A stretch of 64,000 nt of DNA. Source: Sorex araneus (taxonomy: Eukaryota; Chordata; Mammalia; Eulipotyphla; Soricidae). Shown here in pieces: positions 9,893 to 22,084 of this stretch. Positions within the stretch are counted from its first letter, which is position 1; each line of letters opens with the position of its first letter. The translations under genes were made by a program, and so were the position numbers. The stretch covers positions 122,263,739 through 122,327,738 of the forward strand of contig NC_073305.1 of assembly GCF_027595985.1 (NCBI RefSeq). The letters are read 5' to 3'. The notes under the pieces are model-generated. The model was given only the letters and a program-made list of their open reading frames with translations, was not told where the DNA came from and did no database searches.

Positions 9893-10248
9893 TAGTATAT
9901 ACATATTAGAAGACTAATATCCATGGCCAGGGAAAATAGAGGCTAAGAGGACTGGTCAGAGGTTGGAATCAAGGGGTGGAGAGGTCGAGGGTGAGTAAGA
10001 TAAAGGAGGTAACAGTATGACAATTATAGCTGGAAATGATCATTTTGGGCAAGAATTGAGAGAGAGAGGGAGGGAGTTAAAACCACCTGCTATAAAGGCA
10101 GGCTGAGGAATGGGTGGTGGGGGGAGTGATGGGAGGGAATTGGGACACTGGTAGTATGAAATGTATTCTGGTGGAGGGATGGGTGTTGGAACACTGCATG
10201 GCTGAAACCCAATCATGAAAAGCTTTGTAAGCTTTTCTATTCTTTTTC

Positions 10249-10320
<72 letters not shown>

Positions 10321-10345
10321 ATTTTTCTATCTCACAGTGATTCAG
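9893..10345 (+). repeat. L1 3' terminus, right of the ERV
   Basis: After the target duplication, L1 3'UTR sequence resumes: 'agactaatatccatggccag', 'ggtggagggatgggtgttgg', 'gctttgtaagc', ending 'gattcagtgaaataaaaa'. A CTAT microsatellite has expanded inside it. Confidence 0.7.
10250..10321 (+). repeat. (CTAT)n microsatellite
   Basis: About 17-18 uninterrupted CTAT units within the L1 3' end; likely length-polymorphic. Confidence 0.95.
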
Positions 10346-12770
10346 TGAAATAAAAAATTAAAGATATTTTTTCCTCAGACATCTGAAAAGGGATTGATAT
10401 CCAATGTATTAAAAATAATATGACAGAAGAGCAGTACAATTAAAATATGAGTAGAGATTTAGTATACACTGTTCCAAAGAAATATTTATGTAGACAAACA
10501 GTAGAGCTAGCATAGAAAGCAGCAATTAAATCTCTTGGTACCTCTTTAAAAATATAAAAATAATTTAAAACTTTATACCCATGCTAATGTCCATTACAAT
10601 GTTATTTTCAAGAGTTAAAATATGGTTGGAACCAAGAACACATTCATATACTATTAGATAAAGAAGATGGTGTTTTGTGTGCAAAGGATTACCATAAGTA
10701 TAAAAAGATGACCTTTTCTCATTTCTAGCAAACTAGACAGGAAATCAAACAGATCATGGAAGCTTGGCAAAAAATGTTCCTCTGCATAATTTCCAATACA
10801 CTTACTCAGAAATGACTGAGGTCAATGGTCTCATATATATATACATATATATAATGTCTTATATTATATATATGACATTTTAATAACAAAAGAACATATC
10901 TTGGAAAACTGTTTCTCTTCATTATTAGAACTATCCCACTTTTTATTTTTCCTGTATTTTGTTTTAATTTCTGACATTTGTGGAGAAACCATTTATGGTC
11001 TGAGAGTTGCCCAAGCAATAATAGGGATATGTGTACAATTTAAAAGTATTTTCCCTGCATACCTAAATGTGTTTTTCAAAATAGTTATGTAGTAGAAAGC
11101 AGTTAACATAATTTTAGTAATATGGTATCCCATAATGAATTGGAAAAAAGTTTAGACATGAGTTGGTCTAGTAGGATAATATATTTTTTGCATTCTATCC
11201 TTTAAAATTTACAAGATTTCCCTTCAAAGTTCTCTGTATGTCACTTCCACTTGTCCAGCCTTTTGTCTATGGAAACCATATATCTAGATGCTTTTTCCTG
11301 TGTTATTACCCTAACCTTTAAGAAGAATCACAATGCACCAGAAAAAAAAAACTACTGGTTTTCTCCCTAAATTATATTCTTATATGACACCAAATGCATA
11401 TAACTCAAAATATTTTTGATCAGAGCAATCAAAGTGTCTACTAGAGATGCCTCTATTTCATTCCTTTCTGAGTCAGTGCCTTTATCTATCTCTGATAGAA
11501 AACTTGAAATGTTAGAATCTCCTAGATTTATTTTCAATAGTATTTTTCTAAAATCTCAAAAAAAAGCTTTTAATTCATTTCCTTCTCCATAAGTTAAATC
11601 CTATTCATTAATTCAGGCAAGGAGTGAGGCCTGAGTATCACTGTATGTGGCTTATTTTTTAAATTTATAAGGTATTATGTCCAAAACTGATATAATTTTT
11701 ATGTGTTCAAATTTATTCCTTTACTTGTTTATTTTTCTGTTAATTCAAAAATTAATACATCATTGGATTGATTTATTTAAAAATTATATCATATCCTGTT
11801 GATGGCTATAGATCAATGAAACTGGCATACCAGGTAAGCAGGAGAATATTAGTCTGCATAAAAATTTTCAAAATAAGTTTATAATGGAATAAAATTAAGA
11901 AGAAACTTAAATGTAATTTGGGTACAAGAAAGAAAAACAACGTCATAAGAAATGCTATGTCAAAGTTGAGTTCTAAAATTTAAGTGACAATTAAACCATA
12001 AAATAAAAGGTATAAAGAGATGAACTAAGACAAGCAAGCCTTCAACGGAGTATAGTTTCTTATAGTTAGAGTGCAAAGAGGATGGTAGTATGATAAAATA
12101 CTGAGTTTGATACTGTAAAGGTAACCAGAAGTCAAGTCTTCAGGGCCTCTTTAAGTTGTGTTCAAGAGTTTTTTACTTACTTTATCCTGAGTTTCAGAAA
12201 AATAATTAGAAAGCTATAAGGATTTAGATCATAGAGATCATTTTGATTGCTCTGTAACAATTTCACTAGAAGGTCGAAGGTAAGGAAAAGATCAATCAGA
12301 ATTACATAAAAGGTGATGAAGCTTTTAACTGAAGTAGTGAAATTAGAAATGAAAGACAGAGAATGATAATAAAATATAATTTGCAAAAGTGTGATTTCTT
12401 TAATTGGGGTCATAGAGGTAACAGAAGTCAGAGGTTTTTGACTTTTACACTGAGCTGCTTAAGGATTTCTATGGACACGTCTTACCCAGATATTCTGAAT
12501 ATTTTCCTTTCCATAAAGGGATAACATTACTCTCCCTCCTTAACATTACAGAGTCTTTTCAAGATAAAAAAAAATTGAAAATCATATAATATAAATTACT
12601 AAAATATAAAACTGTGGTTAAGTGTCTGTTGATGTATTTTGGTGAGTAATTCAGGGAATATACATCTCATAGAACAAAATTTCTTCCCTTAGGTATTTAT
12701 AGTCGTTGATATAACAAGTAAATTCAATTATTTTGACCAAAATTGATTAATTTGTTGTTTATTTTCTTTT
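10346..12770. other. AT-rich intergenic DNA, nothing recognised
   Basis: About 2.4 kb without a coding signal. Only short AT dinucleotide stretches (for example 10831-10875) stand out. Confidence 0.5.
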
Positions 12771-12774
12771 TACT

Positions 12775-13050
12775 TTTTTTTTACATTTGTTCTTTTGGTG
12801 GAGGGCCCTCAAGCAAAGCTCAAGGGCCGCCTGAGGCCACTGTTGATAAAACTAAACCAGCTGTGCTAGAGGTTCAGTCTAGGTCTTGAAGATAAAGTTT
12901 TGCTTGGGCGCTGCTGTTCTGGAGTTTCTGCAGGGCACCACCTTTTATTATTGGGATGTCATGTGTGGGACTGGAATAGAATCTGGGCCTATTGCATGCC
13001 AAGCTTGCACCCAAAACCTAGGACTATCTTCCCTGATCCTTTGTTCTTTT
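12775..13050 (-). repeat. Old tRNA-derived SINE, minus strand
   Basis: Reverse-complement remnants of a tRNA-like head ('gcatgcaataggcccagattc') and SINE body, strongly diverged. Confidence 0.45.
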
Positions 13051-14280
13051 AAATGAGAAAAATATATACTTAATATGATTATTAAACAAAGTCAAACTAT
13101 CATTAAGTACAAATATCAACATATTTTACAAACATATTATATATATGTATATATAAAATGAAGAATGATGTTTATGTCACATCCACTGACTATTTTAGGG
13201 TACAACATTTAAAAAGTTTCATATATATACACATATGAATGTACATATGAATATACACATATATAAAACTCTAAAAATATACATAGAAACACATAGCATA
13301 CATACATATATACATAGTATGTGTATATATGTATCCATATGTATGTGTTTATATAGCAGACATAGAACTCTACTACTTAGATTACTGATATATATATGGC
13401 TTACATTGCCACCATATCTGAGAGTGGGACAGGCTCTTTCTAGGATATTTGGCCCTACGAAGTCATTAGTTTATTTGAATCTAGCAATACCAATCAACCA
13501 GAGATGAAGTCTAATAGAGTAGGGTTAGTGAAATTCTCTCCCAGTTCCATTCTTCAGGAGTGTCATGACGTGGACAAGTACTTCAAACACAAACAAATTC
13601 AAAGGAATTTGACTTGTTTAGTGTCAGTCTATTAAGTGGTAGTAATAGACCAGATGATTTGTAACATCAGCATTTATTTCTTCATCTCTGGAAGTTGGAT
13701 ATACAATATTAGAACACCGGATAGGGCCCTTTTGTGTATTGCAGAACACATTCCAATTTGGCAGAAGACCAGTGACAGATTTGTCTGGTCTTCCTTTTGT
13801 GTGGGCACTATTCATTATGGTTGATTCGACCATAACTCCAATCTTATGGTCTAATCAACCCCAAACTACCAATCTTCTTCTAACTTCACCTTGAGATTTG
13901 GTATCAATTTACGAATATGGGAAGAACACAAATATTCAGACTACAGCAACTTACAACTATATAACTCCCACTACTCCCTCATATAGTCCAGACTTTCTTT
14001 ACTAAAGATTTGTTAAAAGTTAAATTTTTGGCATTGGAAGGATACTGAATATTAACAAGGTCTTAAGTGCTTACAACCAGGTATGTACTGCATGTATTGT
14101 GTGTAGTATATTTTTGGACAATTGGGAAAGCCTATGTTACTGGGGCACAGCACTGACAGCAAACCCTCTGAGGCTACCCATCTTATCAAAACATTCTGCA
14201 ACATAGTGAAGTGCGCACTGATGCCAGGATTGTTGTTTTTCAAAAATAAATGTTTTCTACTACTACAAGATCACTGATTT
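13051..14280. other. AT-rich DNA with TA/CA repeats and a hairpin
   Basis: Contains degenerate (ATAC/TATG)n at about 13140-13350 and a 17-bp inverted repeat at 13819-13860 (separate entry). No gene is supported; overlapping open frames on both strands at 13.63-13.83 kb look fortuitous. Confidence 0.45.
13819..13860. repeat. 17-bp inverted repeat with 8-nt loop
   Basis: GGTTGATTCGACCATAA (13819-13835) is the inverse complement of TTATGGTCTAATCAACC (13844-13860) with one mismatch. The origin is unknown. Confidence 0.7.
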
Positions 14281-14640
14281 GATTTTCAGCTTGTTCCACT
14301 TCACTCTTGACTGTTGTTACTGTAATTGTTCAGTTCAGCTACTGTGCAGCTCTACAATTTCTCACTGGATTTTTCTTAGACTTTCTTTCATACTTTAAGT
14401 TGTTGACATTTTCTCCTGTTGCCCTCTTAATTTCACTGCGTGCTATAAGGACTATTACTTAGAAATTTTCCTCACGTAGGTCTTTTAACTCTGTTATAAC
14501 AGACTTGGACTGTTGGCAGGGGTTTGTCCTTTCACCATTTTTGTGGAGACCTTGCTAGACTTGTTTCAACTAAGGTTTCAAGTAAGTTTTTGTGTATCTT
14601 TTCTATGAACATAGAACATTAGCTATGGTCACAGGTTGGG
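14281..14640 (-). repeat. Probable antisense L1 fragment
   Basis: Pyrimidine-rich antisense L1-like sequence; old and diverged. Confidence 0.4.
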
Positions 14641-14889
14641 AAGATTTAGATCAAATTGGCAGAATTCATGAAATAAAAGAGTAAAGTGTTGTTACATTCA
14701 ACTAGCAATGTCTAAAATTTAAAACACATTTGGTCTTCAAGAGACATCATAATAGGTGGAGGAACAAACTCAGAGATAGATTGTATATTTCACCTAGTTG
14801 AAGTCTTGGATTTGATTTCAGGCTCCTCCCACACAACAAAACAAAAGCAAAGACATATAAGAGAAAATCCATAGGAAAGATTTTTACAG

Positions 14890-15330
14890 CCCATAAAACT
14901 GATAAGAAGTATTAATTCCAAAATTTATAAAAATTATCCACTAATTTTCAAAAGCAAACAATTAGAGATTTCATTACAAGCACTAAGCATATCAAAACAC
15001 ATAACTCCATTGATGAGAAGTGCAAATTTAAAAGTAACCATATTTTACTGAAATGCAAAAATTAAAAATCTAACAATAGCAGGTGTCATGGAGAATGTTG
15101 TGGTATCTTATGTGAAATGGATTTTTGTATTGATGAACCTCAAAACCTGAATAGCAGAACAAATGGTAAAGAGGAGAAAATTCTATTTGGTGCACAATAT
15201 AAAATGCAACACTATGATAAATATATTCCTACAGATTCACATAACTTTTCAAAAAGAGCAGGAAATTCAGTAAGATTTTACATAATGATTATTTCTAAGA
15301 AATATTTATGGAAGGCTATCTTTGAGCATT
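14890..15330 (+). repeat. Old L1 fragment, sense
   Basis: Sequence such as 'aacataactccattgatgag' and 'aaaatctaacaatagcagg' resembles the sense L1 ORF2 end. The 71-codon open frame within it is not a gene. Confidence 0.45.
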
Positions 15331-15930
15331 AAAACAATTCTGTTATTTTTGTCTATTATCAGCTCTGAAGTTGGTACCTATAAATTTACTATTATTTAAA
15401 ATGTGGTTGCCTAGAATACCATTTGTATGTATATTTCACAATCAATTTGTTTAAATGATGCAATTTTATTTCCAGGGCAGTTCTTACAAAATTGTACACA
15501 CATCAGCACATTGTAGACTGAGTCAGGGTTATTGCTAGCCTCCCAAAACTGATGTAAGCTAAAATTATCTGAACTTCCAAAAGGAAAAAAAAATTTTAAA
15601 AAGTCCCTAATCTTCAAACCTGCCTTATTCTCAATTGTTTCTATTACTCTTTGTAGTCTCATACAAACGTGATTTGATATATTTGCTAAATAAAACTGCC
15701 ACCTTTGTCTATTGTATGCTTCCGAGTAAAGCTCCAGGATATAAATACATGAAATAATTCTTTAATTTTAAAAGTTTGAAAACCACGGTGTAGTTGAGTT
15801 AAAATCAAATTTTGAGTGACTCGCTTCAAAAACGGAGGCCCTCGATTAGATACAGCTTTGCGGGGGAAACTTAAAAACAAGTTTCTAAGAGAGAGGAGGG
15901 TGATTCTGGTAGTGAAAGCGGTTGGTTAAT
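15331..15930. other. Promoter-upstream DNA of MANEA
   Basis: Low-GC sequence with no recognised repeat. It changes abruptly to the CpG island at about 15.94 kb. Confidence 0.4.
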
Positions 15931-15939
15931 AACATAGCA

Positions 15940-16800
15940 CTCTCTTCCGCCCCTTCTCTCCACTCTTCCCGGACTCCCTGCTAGTATTCCAGGACTCAGC
16001 GATCCCTTCGGATGCCCTAGGGCCGAGGGAACAGCTTGCGGAAACTTGAGTCCCGCCCTCTCGTCTGGCCACGCCCCCAGCCCAACTGGCCCCGCCCCCG
16101 GAGCTTCCGGAACGCCCCGCTTTGGCCTTTTAAGGGGGCGGGGCTTGAAGTGGCCGCGGCCGGCGTTTCTCTCTCCGTTTCATGCCTCCGGGGCTCTAGC
16201 GTTATAGTTTCTCCTGGTGACCGGATTCCCAGAGCCCGGGTGAGTAACTGGAAAGACTCGGGGCCCCCAAAACGCATCCGTGAAGGACACGGGCTCACCC
16301 TGAGCGCCTGCGCACTGGCCCGCCAGCCAATGGGCTCGCGCTCGCCCGCCGACGGCCTTTGACCCTGCGCCCCTCGGGCTGACGCTTCGAGCTGAGCGCG
16401 GGGTGGGGGACTTGGTGCCACTCCGATCTGTCACTCTGATCCCTTCATTTCCTCTGGGCCAGCGCTCGGGCGACCCCGCTTGCCTCCTCTGGGCCACTTC
16501 TTTGCAGCCGAACCGCCGATCGCCGCATTTTGTTTTTGTGTGTGTGCGTGCGTGTGTGTTTTCCGCCTTCCCGGCCGTAGGAGGTTTGGGCATATTCCGA
16601 GACTGTCTTCCCGCACGGAATTCTCTGGACCCCAAACTGGGACTCGGCCGTGGCCTTGAGCTGAGGGGTAGGCTGGGGAGGATCGTGGCCTTTTTAGCTC
16701 CTTGTAAGCCTCAAGGGTGCCGAGCCAGGTGGCGGGCGAGAGCCCTAAGGATGCGAGGCCACCGCAGAGCGTGACTTTGCCGCTCTGCTCTGCAGGTGCT
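15940..16800 (+). promoter_or_regulatory. MANEA: CpG-island promoter of MANEA
   Basis: A GC- and CpG-dense block in AT-rich surroundings has no clear TATA box. It carries GC boxes (16090-16100 inverted; GGGGGCGGGG at 16134-16143), an ETS-like CTTCCGG (16104-16110) and a CCAAT at 16327-16331. This is the typical form of a housekeeping promoter and is the only CpG island upstream of the MANEA coding exons. Such islands are often bidirectional. Open frames on both strands here reflect GC composition. Confidence 0.8.
16115..16239 (+). other. MANEA: Likely non-coding exon 1 of MANEA
   Basis: A strong splice donor, CCCGG/GTGAGT, lies at 16239/16240 just downstream of the GC and ETS sites. The coding start is in the next exon at 27009, so this exon would be 5'UTR only. 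The transcription start (left edge) is a guess from promoter motifs, not visible directly. Confidence 0.5.
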
Positions 16801-17780
16801 TGGCCCTGCCCGCTCACCCTTGTGTTTTGCTAAGTCTTAGTATCCGCTCTGCTTGGCTGGCATCATCTTTTCCCATTTTCCCAAAAGATCAATAGAGGCT
16901 CAGGCGGGGTCAAGACAGGGCTTTATTTATTTATTTTTTTTCTTGTTGCAGGACCCTAGGGATTTAAATGTTAAGGGAAAAGAAGTGCTATGAAAAATAA
17001 ACAAGGGAAGATAATGCTGACTTAAGTGAATAAAAAAGAAAGATGTTTAAGAGTGAGTGGGTGGTTTTTGTTGAAGCGTTTTAGTGATGATTTGAAGGAT
17101 ACAAAATCACAGTGTATGCAAAATTATTTTGATGACAATGCGTTGTTCCCTTGAGGTCTATATGTAAACCCCGGAGTGACTGTGATTTATGACTTTTTAG
17201 AACCTTGCCTATAAAATCTCCCACCGTTGTGGGAGATTGGGCTATTAGCCATGTGTTGGGTCAAAAGGCAAATTGTCTTCAGATTACATTTGGGCTACAG
17301 TTTATGGGAAAGATCACAGTTCATTTTGTAAAACCATAATCTATAAATCATAGCAGAGCCACATGGTAATATATAGTTACGGTGTTCTCTAGACTTTTTT
17401 TCCTAATTAAGGTGTAGCTAGGTGGAATAGTACGAGAGCAAAAATTAAATTTCTAGAACCATACTTTGTTTGCTAGTTGTTTAATGTTAGATTAATTTTC
17501 CATTTGATCCCTCAAAGACTTGAAAAAAGTTACCAAAGTCTTTGTATCACCGTCCTGTTTTCTGTAAATGTTATTAGAAAAGCTCTGCTCTAGGCTATGA
17601 CGATTAAAATGGACTGAAGATATTATGCATAATCATGTTTCTTTTACCCCCAGTTTCTTTTTCACCTCGCATTTACATTAAACACTAACTTAAGCAAAGA
17701 AACTTTGGGACAGAAACTCATCTTGAAAGTTTCAGATGTGTCTTCTGGTGTAAACTCTTTCCAGTCGCTTTTTAGAAAAT
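16801..17780 (+). other. MANEA intron 1, unique part
   Basis: Intron sequence without a recognised feature apart from short T-rich runs. Confidence 0.5.
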
Positions 17781-17788
17781 AGATTTAG

Positions 17789-17964
17789 GGGGCCGGAGCG
17801 ATAGCACAGCGGGTAGGGCGTTTGCCTTGCACGCGGCCGACCCGGGTTCGATCCCCGGCATCCCATATGGTCCCCCGAGCACCGCCAGGAGTAATTCTTG
17901 AGTGCAAAGCCAGGAGTAACCCCTGAGCATCGCTGGGTGTGACCCAAAAAGCAAAAAAAAAAAA
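17789..17964 (+). mobile_element. SINE family A, full length, young
   Basis: A near-consensus copy. The tRNA-like head has an A-box TAGCACAGCGGG and a B-box GGTTCGATCCC, the body runs to 'gctgggtgtgacccaaaaagc', then poly-A. Flanked by AGATTTAG (17781-17788 and 17965-17972). Confidence 0.9.
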
Positions 17965-18393
17965 AGATTTAGAAGAAAACAATACTGAAAAAGAAAATGC
18001 ATTGGAAGTCTGTATACTTTTAGAATATAAATATCATAAGTGGACTTTGTTTTATTTTGTCATCTTCTGAGAAATAATATTTCTTGCAGAAAATATATTT
18101 TGAAGCAGTAATAGATTACATCTCAGACTTCGTCTAACCTCACAATCAGATATATACAGATGTTCAAGGTACTTGGAATCTATAGTGTTACAAACCAAAT
18201 CTATAGTGTTATGATAGTTATAATCTATTATGATATGTTATAATGGAAATTGCAGTTTGAAGGAAACGGACTTCTAATAGATACCATTTCTAATAGGTTG
18301 AGTAGTGCCAGCTTTGGAAATAAGTCTTCAGTTGTCATTTATTTTTCCTATTAGGTGACTTTTGAAACTTTTTATTAAAGTCCTTATCAAATA

Positions 18394-18575
18394 TGGGACT
18401 GAGAGATAGTACAGCAGATAAGAAATTTGTCTTCCATGCTGCCAGCCCAGGTTCAATCCTTGTCACTCCATCTGGTTTCCTGACCCCCACCAGGACTGAT
18501 CACCAAGTACAAAACCAGAAGCCCTGAGCGTTGCCTTTTGTGGCTCCTAAGCCAGAAGAATAAAATCAAACAAAT
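18394..18575 (+). repeat. Older A-related SINE
   Basis: Head 'gagagatagtacagcagat' and B-box-like 'ggttcaatcc' are recognisable, with a diverged body. Confidence 0.65.
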
Positions 18576-18769
18576 AGTAGATTCGCTATTACCTTCTCAA
18601 ATTATTAGAACTGTTAGTCATATCAAGAGTTATATGATTCTACTGTTGGTATGGTCATTTTTTATTAATATGGGTTTTTAAAAATTGCTGTCTTTTTTGT
18701 CAGTTCTATCTCTGTTTAATAGACTGACTCTAACTCAAGTATATACACATATTAGGGCCTTTTTTAAAA

Positions 18770-20265
18770 AAGTACTTATCATGAATTACAAAGATTCTGA
18801 TGATTGAGTTGTTTCAGACACGTGATGTTCCAATCAATCCTTTCAGCAGTGTTCATTTTCCTTCTCCATCAAAATGCCTTTCATTATATACCCCTGCCCA
18901 TTTTCCTCCCTCTATGAGAAGCACTTTTTAATATATCTATATATTAAATATATATACATAAAACACTTGACACTAGTTTCAGTACTATAAGTACTGTTGC
19001 TGTCTTATGTTTCTTTATACCCCACGTATGAGGTATGAGAGAGACCGTTCTGTGTGGTGTCTCTCCCTCTGACTTCACTCAGCTTGATACCAGATTCATC
19101 CACGTAGCAGCAAATTGAATGGTTTTATCTTTGCTTTTGGCTGAGTAATATTGTATTATGTATATGTACCATAGTATTTTTACCCACTTACCTATTCTTA
19201 GACATTTGGCATGTTTCCAGATTTTGCCTCTTAGGATTGAGCTGTAAGAACATGGGCTGCAAATGTCTCTTCTCTATTGTTTTTGGGCCCTTGGAGTAGA
19301 TTTCAAGAAGTGGAATTGTGGGGTAAATGGGAGCTCAATATCTAGTTCTCTAGTGTTTTTTAGGGATGTCCAAATTGTTTTCCGAAAAGGCTGGACCAGT
19401 GAACCTTCACACCAGCAGTGAATGAGGGTCCCTTATTCCCGCATCTGTGCCAGCCAGCACTACTTATTCTTGTTCTTTTTGAAGAGTACTAGTTTCTGTG
19501 GTGTGTGTTGGATATCTCACTGTTGTTTTCATTTCCATTTTCCTGATAATTAGTGATTCAGTGCATTTTTCCCATAAGCCCTTGACCATTTATAGGTCTT
19601 CCTTGAGGAAATTTCTGTTCATTGCTTCACCCCATTATTTGATGGGGTTGAAATTTTTTCATATAGTTCTATTAGTGTTGTATATATATGGTACATTAAT
19701 CCTTTATCAGATGAGTGATAGGCAAATAGTTTATCCTAGTCAGTTGGGTGCGATATTTTGTTTACCACTTCCTTTGAGGTACAGAAACTTCTAATTTAAT
19801 GTAGCCATTTGTTTATCTTGTTTCTATTTCCTTGGCCTGGGACATTGACTGCTTTCAGATATCTCTGGCTTCAATGCTTTGAAGAGCTCTGCCTATGTTT
19901 TCCTCAACATAACTTAAAGAGAAAGGTCTGATATTGAGGTCTAGAGAAAAAGAAAATGGGAGGCACTGCTCTCCCTGACGTTAAACTGTACTACAAAGTT
20001 GTAGTAATTAAAGGAGCCCAGAATAAGGACAAACTCCTATGTCAGTGAAATGGAATTGAAAACTGAGAGAGAAATCATCAGGTATATGGGCAGCCTCTTC
20101 AACAAATGGTGCTAGAAAAACTGGCCACGTTTAAAAAAAAACACAACAGCAAAAATCCATTCAGACTTCTAACTGTGCACAAAAGTCAAATCACAAAGGC
20201 ATAAGAGAATATTTTATAGACTTCAGATATATGCCAAAGGAACCAGAAATTAAATTATTTAAAAA
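18770..20265 (-). repeat. Twin-primed L1, minus orientation
   Basis: 18770-19925 is antisense L1 from the 3' end back into ORF2. 19930-20265 is sense ORF2 from just upstream in the element ('tgtactacaaag', 'ctcttcaacaaatggtgc'). The orientation flip, with the more 5' L1 segment inverted, is the pattern of one twin-primed insertion. A stretch of short overlap at the junction is allowed by that mechanism. Confidence 0.6.
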
Positions 20266-20769
20266 GTCTTCAATTATGTATTATATATATTACTAAACAT
20301 GAATATTATGCTAATATTTGAGTCTTTAGGAACATTCTAGTAGAGGATATACTCATTTAGATATATAATTTGGTAAATAAAACAATTTAAAAAGCTGATA
20401 ATGCTTTAGATTAATATTTTTCAATTGGGGCTATATGGTCCCCTATGGATATTTCAAGGGGTCACAGATCATGTAAATCGTGCACAATAGCACTAGCCTA
20501 GAGGGTCAGCTGGTAAGTGTGTTGCCCAAATAGCACATAAAAGAAGCAAGGTGAATCTTTGGAAAAAGATTAAGAAATACTAATTAATTAGATAATGAAT
20601 AAGTACTTTATACTCTTGGAATTATTAAGCGCTCAATTAGAAGAAGCAACATTTGACTATGACTTGGAGGATGAATAGTACTTAAAAATTTTAAAAAAAG
20701 GTATTTATAGAGAATGAATTATGTTTTGGTATTTTTATTGCCTGTCAGACAGTAATCTTTAATCACCAC
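20266..20769 (+). other. MANEA intron 1, unassigned
   Basis: AT-rich intron sequence with no supported feature. Confidence 0.4.
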
Positions 20770-20985
20770 ATCATAATAAATACTTGTTCATATTTATTTA
20801 GTGTTACACTAAACCAGAATTTGTTCTAGGAATTTTATAACCATTAAATTCTCAGAAAATATATGAGTGAGGTAATTACTCATTGTACAGTTGAGAAAAG
20901 AAACAGGACAAGACCAGGGAATGTGTAGGTGAAAAAGCTGAAAAATGGCACATCTGGAATTTGAACATAGGCATTAGAGCACATA
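20770..20985 (+). repeat. MIR element
   Basis: MIR core pattern: 'ttgttctaggaattttataacc', 'gaggtaattactcattgtaca', 'gttgagaaaagaaac'; ancient. Confidence 0.55.
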
Positions 20986-21239
20986 CTTTGAGTCACAGTG
21001 TTCTGCATTTGGTTGAGATGACACTGCTAATTAAGATTTTGAGATTGGGGTAGAGTCAATGGATTTTAATGGTGTGGTAATTAATTAAAGTGAAATATAA
21101 TCTTTATATGTATAGGCTAGAGAAAAGGTGACTACCATAAAAGATGTTTTGTCTTCATATGTCAATCAGGTAAATAAAACTAAGGGCTATTTATTTTCTT
21201 TTTCTTTGCTATTCATTTGTTTTGCGATTGAATTAGTTA

Positions 21240-21415
21240 CTAATTAAAACATTGCACTTTACATTTTCTTCTATATACATTATTTTGCATGATTCACAAA
21301 ATAGTTGTTTTACAAAATGAAGCAGTGTTCTTTTAAAGGAGGAGATTCAGTGGCATTTTCAGTGTCACGGGGCTAGGTTAGTAGGGCTCATTTGAACTTA
21401 AACCTTTAGGTTACA
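21240..21415 (+). repeat. Probable MIR element
   Basis: MIR-like tail 'ggagattcagtggcattttcagtg...ggctaggttagtagggctcatttgaac'. Confidence 0.4.
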
Positions 21416-21570
21416 GAATAAATATTCTTTCCTATACGTATCCCTATGCAGTTCTCCAGCTAGTTACTTAGTATCTCAAAAATTATTTTCTTTTTTATAA
21501 ATTCAATAGTTGTTTTTCCCACTTTCTATGATTCTTCAATATTCTTGTTATCACCTTTAAAATCCTTAAC

Positions 21571-21755
21571 CCAGAGGGAAAGAACAAGCACAGTAGTTGC
21601 AGCATTTGCCTTACATGTGCCTAATCAGTGTTTCATCCCTGGCACCCCAGCTGGTTACCCACATACTGCACGCACTGCACTCATCAAGAGTCTCCCTGAG
21701 CACAGACCCAGAAATAAACCCCAAGCTGGTGTGGCCCCAAAGCAAATGAGTCATT
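21571..21755 (+). repeat. Older A-related SINE
   Basis: Diverged head ('gaaagaacaagcacagtag') and 3' body ('gagcacagacccagaaataa') are visible. Confidence 0.6.
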
Positions 21756-21946
21756 CTTTTAAAAAGATGAAAATGAAAAAGAATAAATCGGATGTCTATC
21801 AAAGAAATTTTTCTTCCCTATGAAGCATTTTGTCATTAGAAGACAAAATATCAATATATTGTTTTACCCAGAGGTAACCGCTTGACATGTTTATTATTTG
21901 CTTACATTGTGTACATCTTTAATATCCTTTGGTATTATGTTTTTAT

Positions 21947-22084
21947 GGGGCTGGAGCAGGCAGAGCCTGGCAAGCTACCCGTGGCATATTCAATATGCCA
22001 AAAACAGTAACAACAAGTCTCACAATGGAGACGTTACTGGTGCCCGCTCGAGCAAATCGATGAGCAACAGGATGACAGTGATTG
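21947..22084 (+). mobile_element. SINE family B with internal deletion
   Basis: The first 11 bases of the head (GGGGCTGGAGC) are joined directly to the body at 'ggcagagcctggcaag', removing B-box and mid-body. The 3' half is complete to 'gatgacagtga'. Flanked by a perfect 9-bp TGTTTTTAT (21938-21946 and 22085-22093), so it appears to have inserted in this form. Confidence 0.75.

Noticed and set aside
16017-16817. Overlapping open frames of 108-151 codons on both strands in the CpG island
   Set aside because: GC-rich sequence lacks stops by chance. The frames overlap each other in several registers and none shows a domain; the island is explained by the MANEA promoter.
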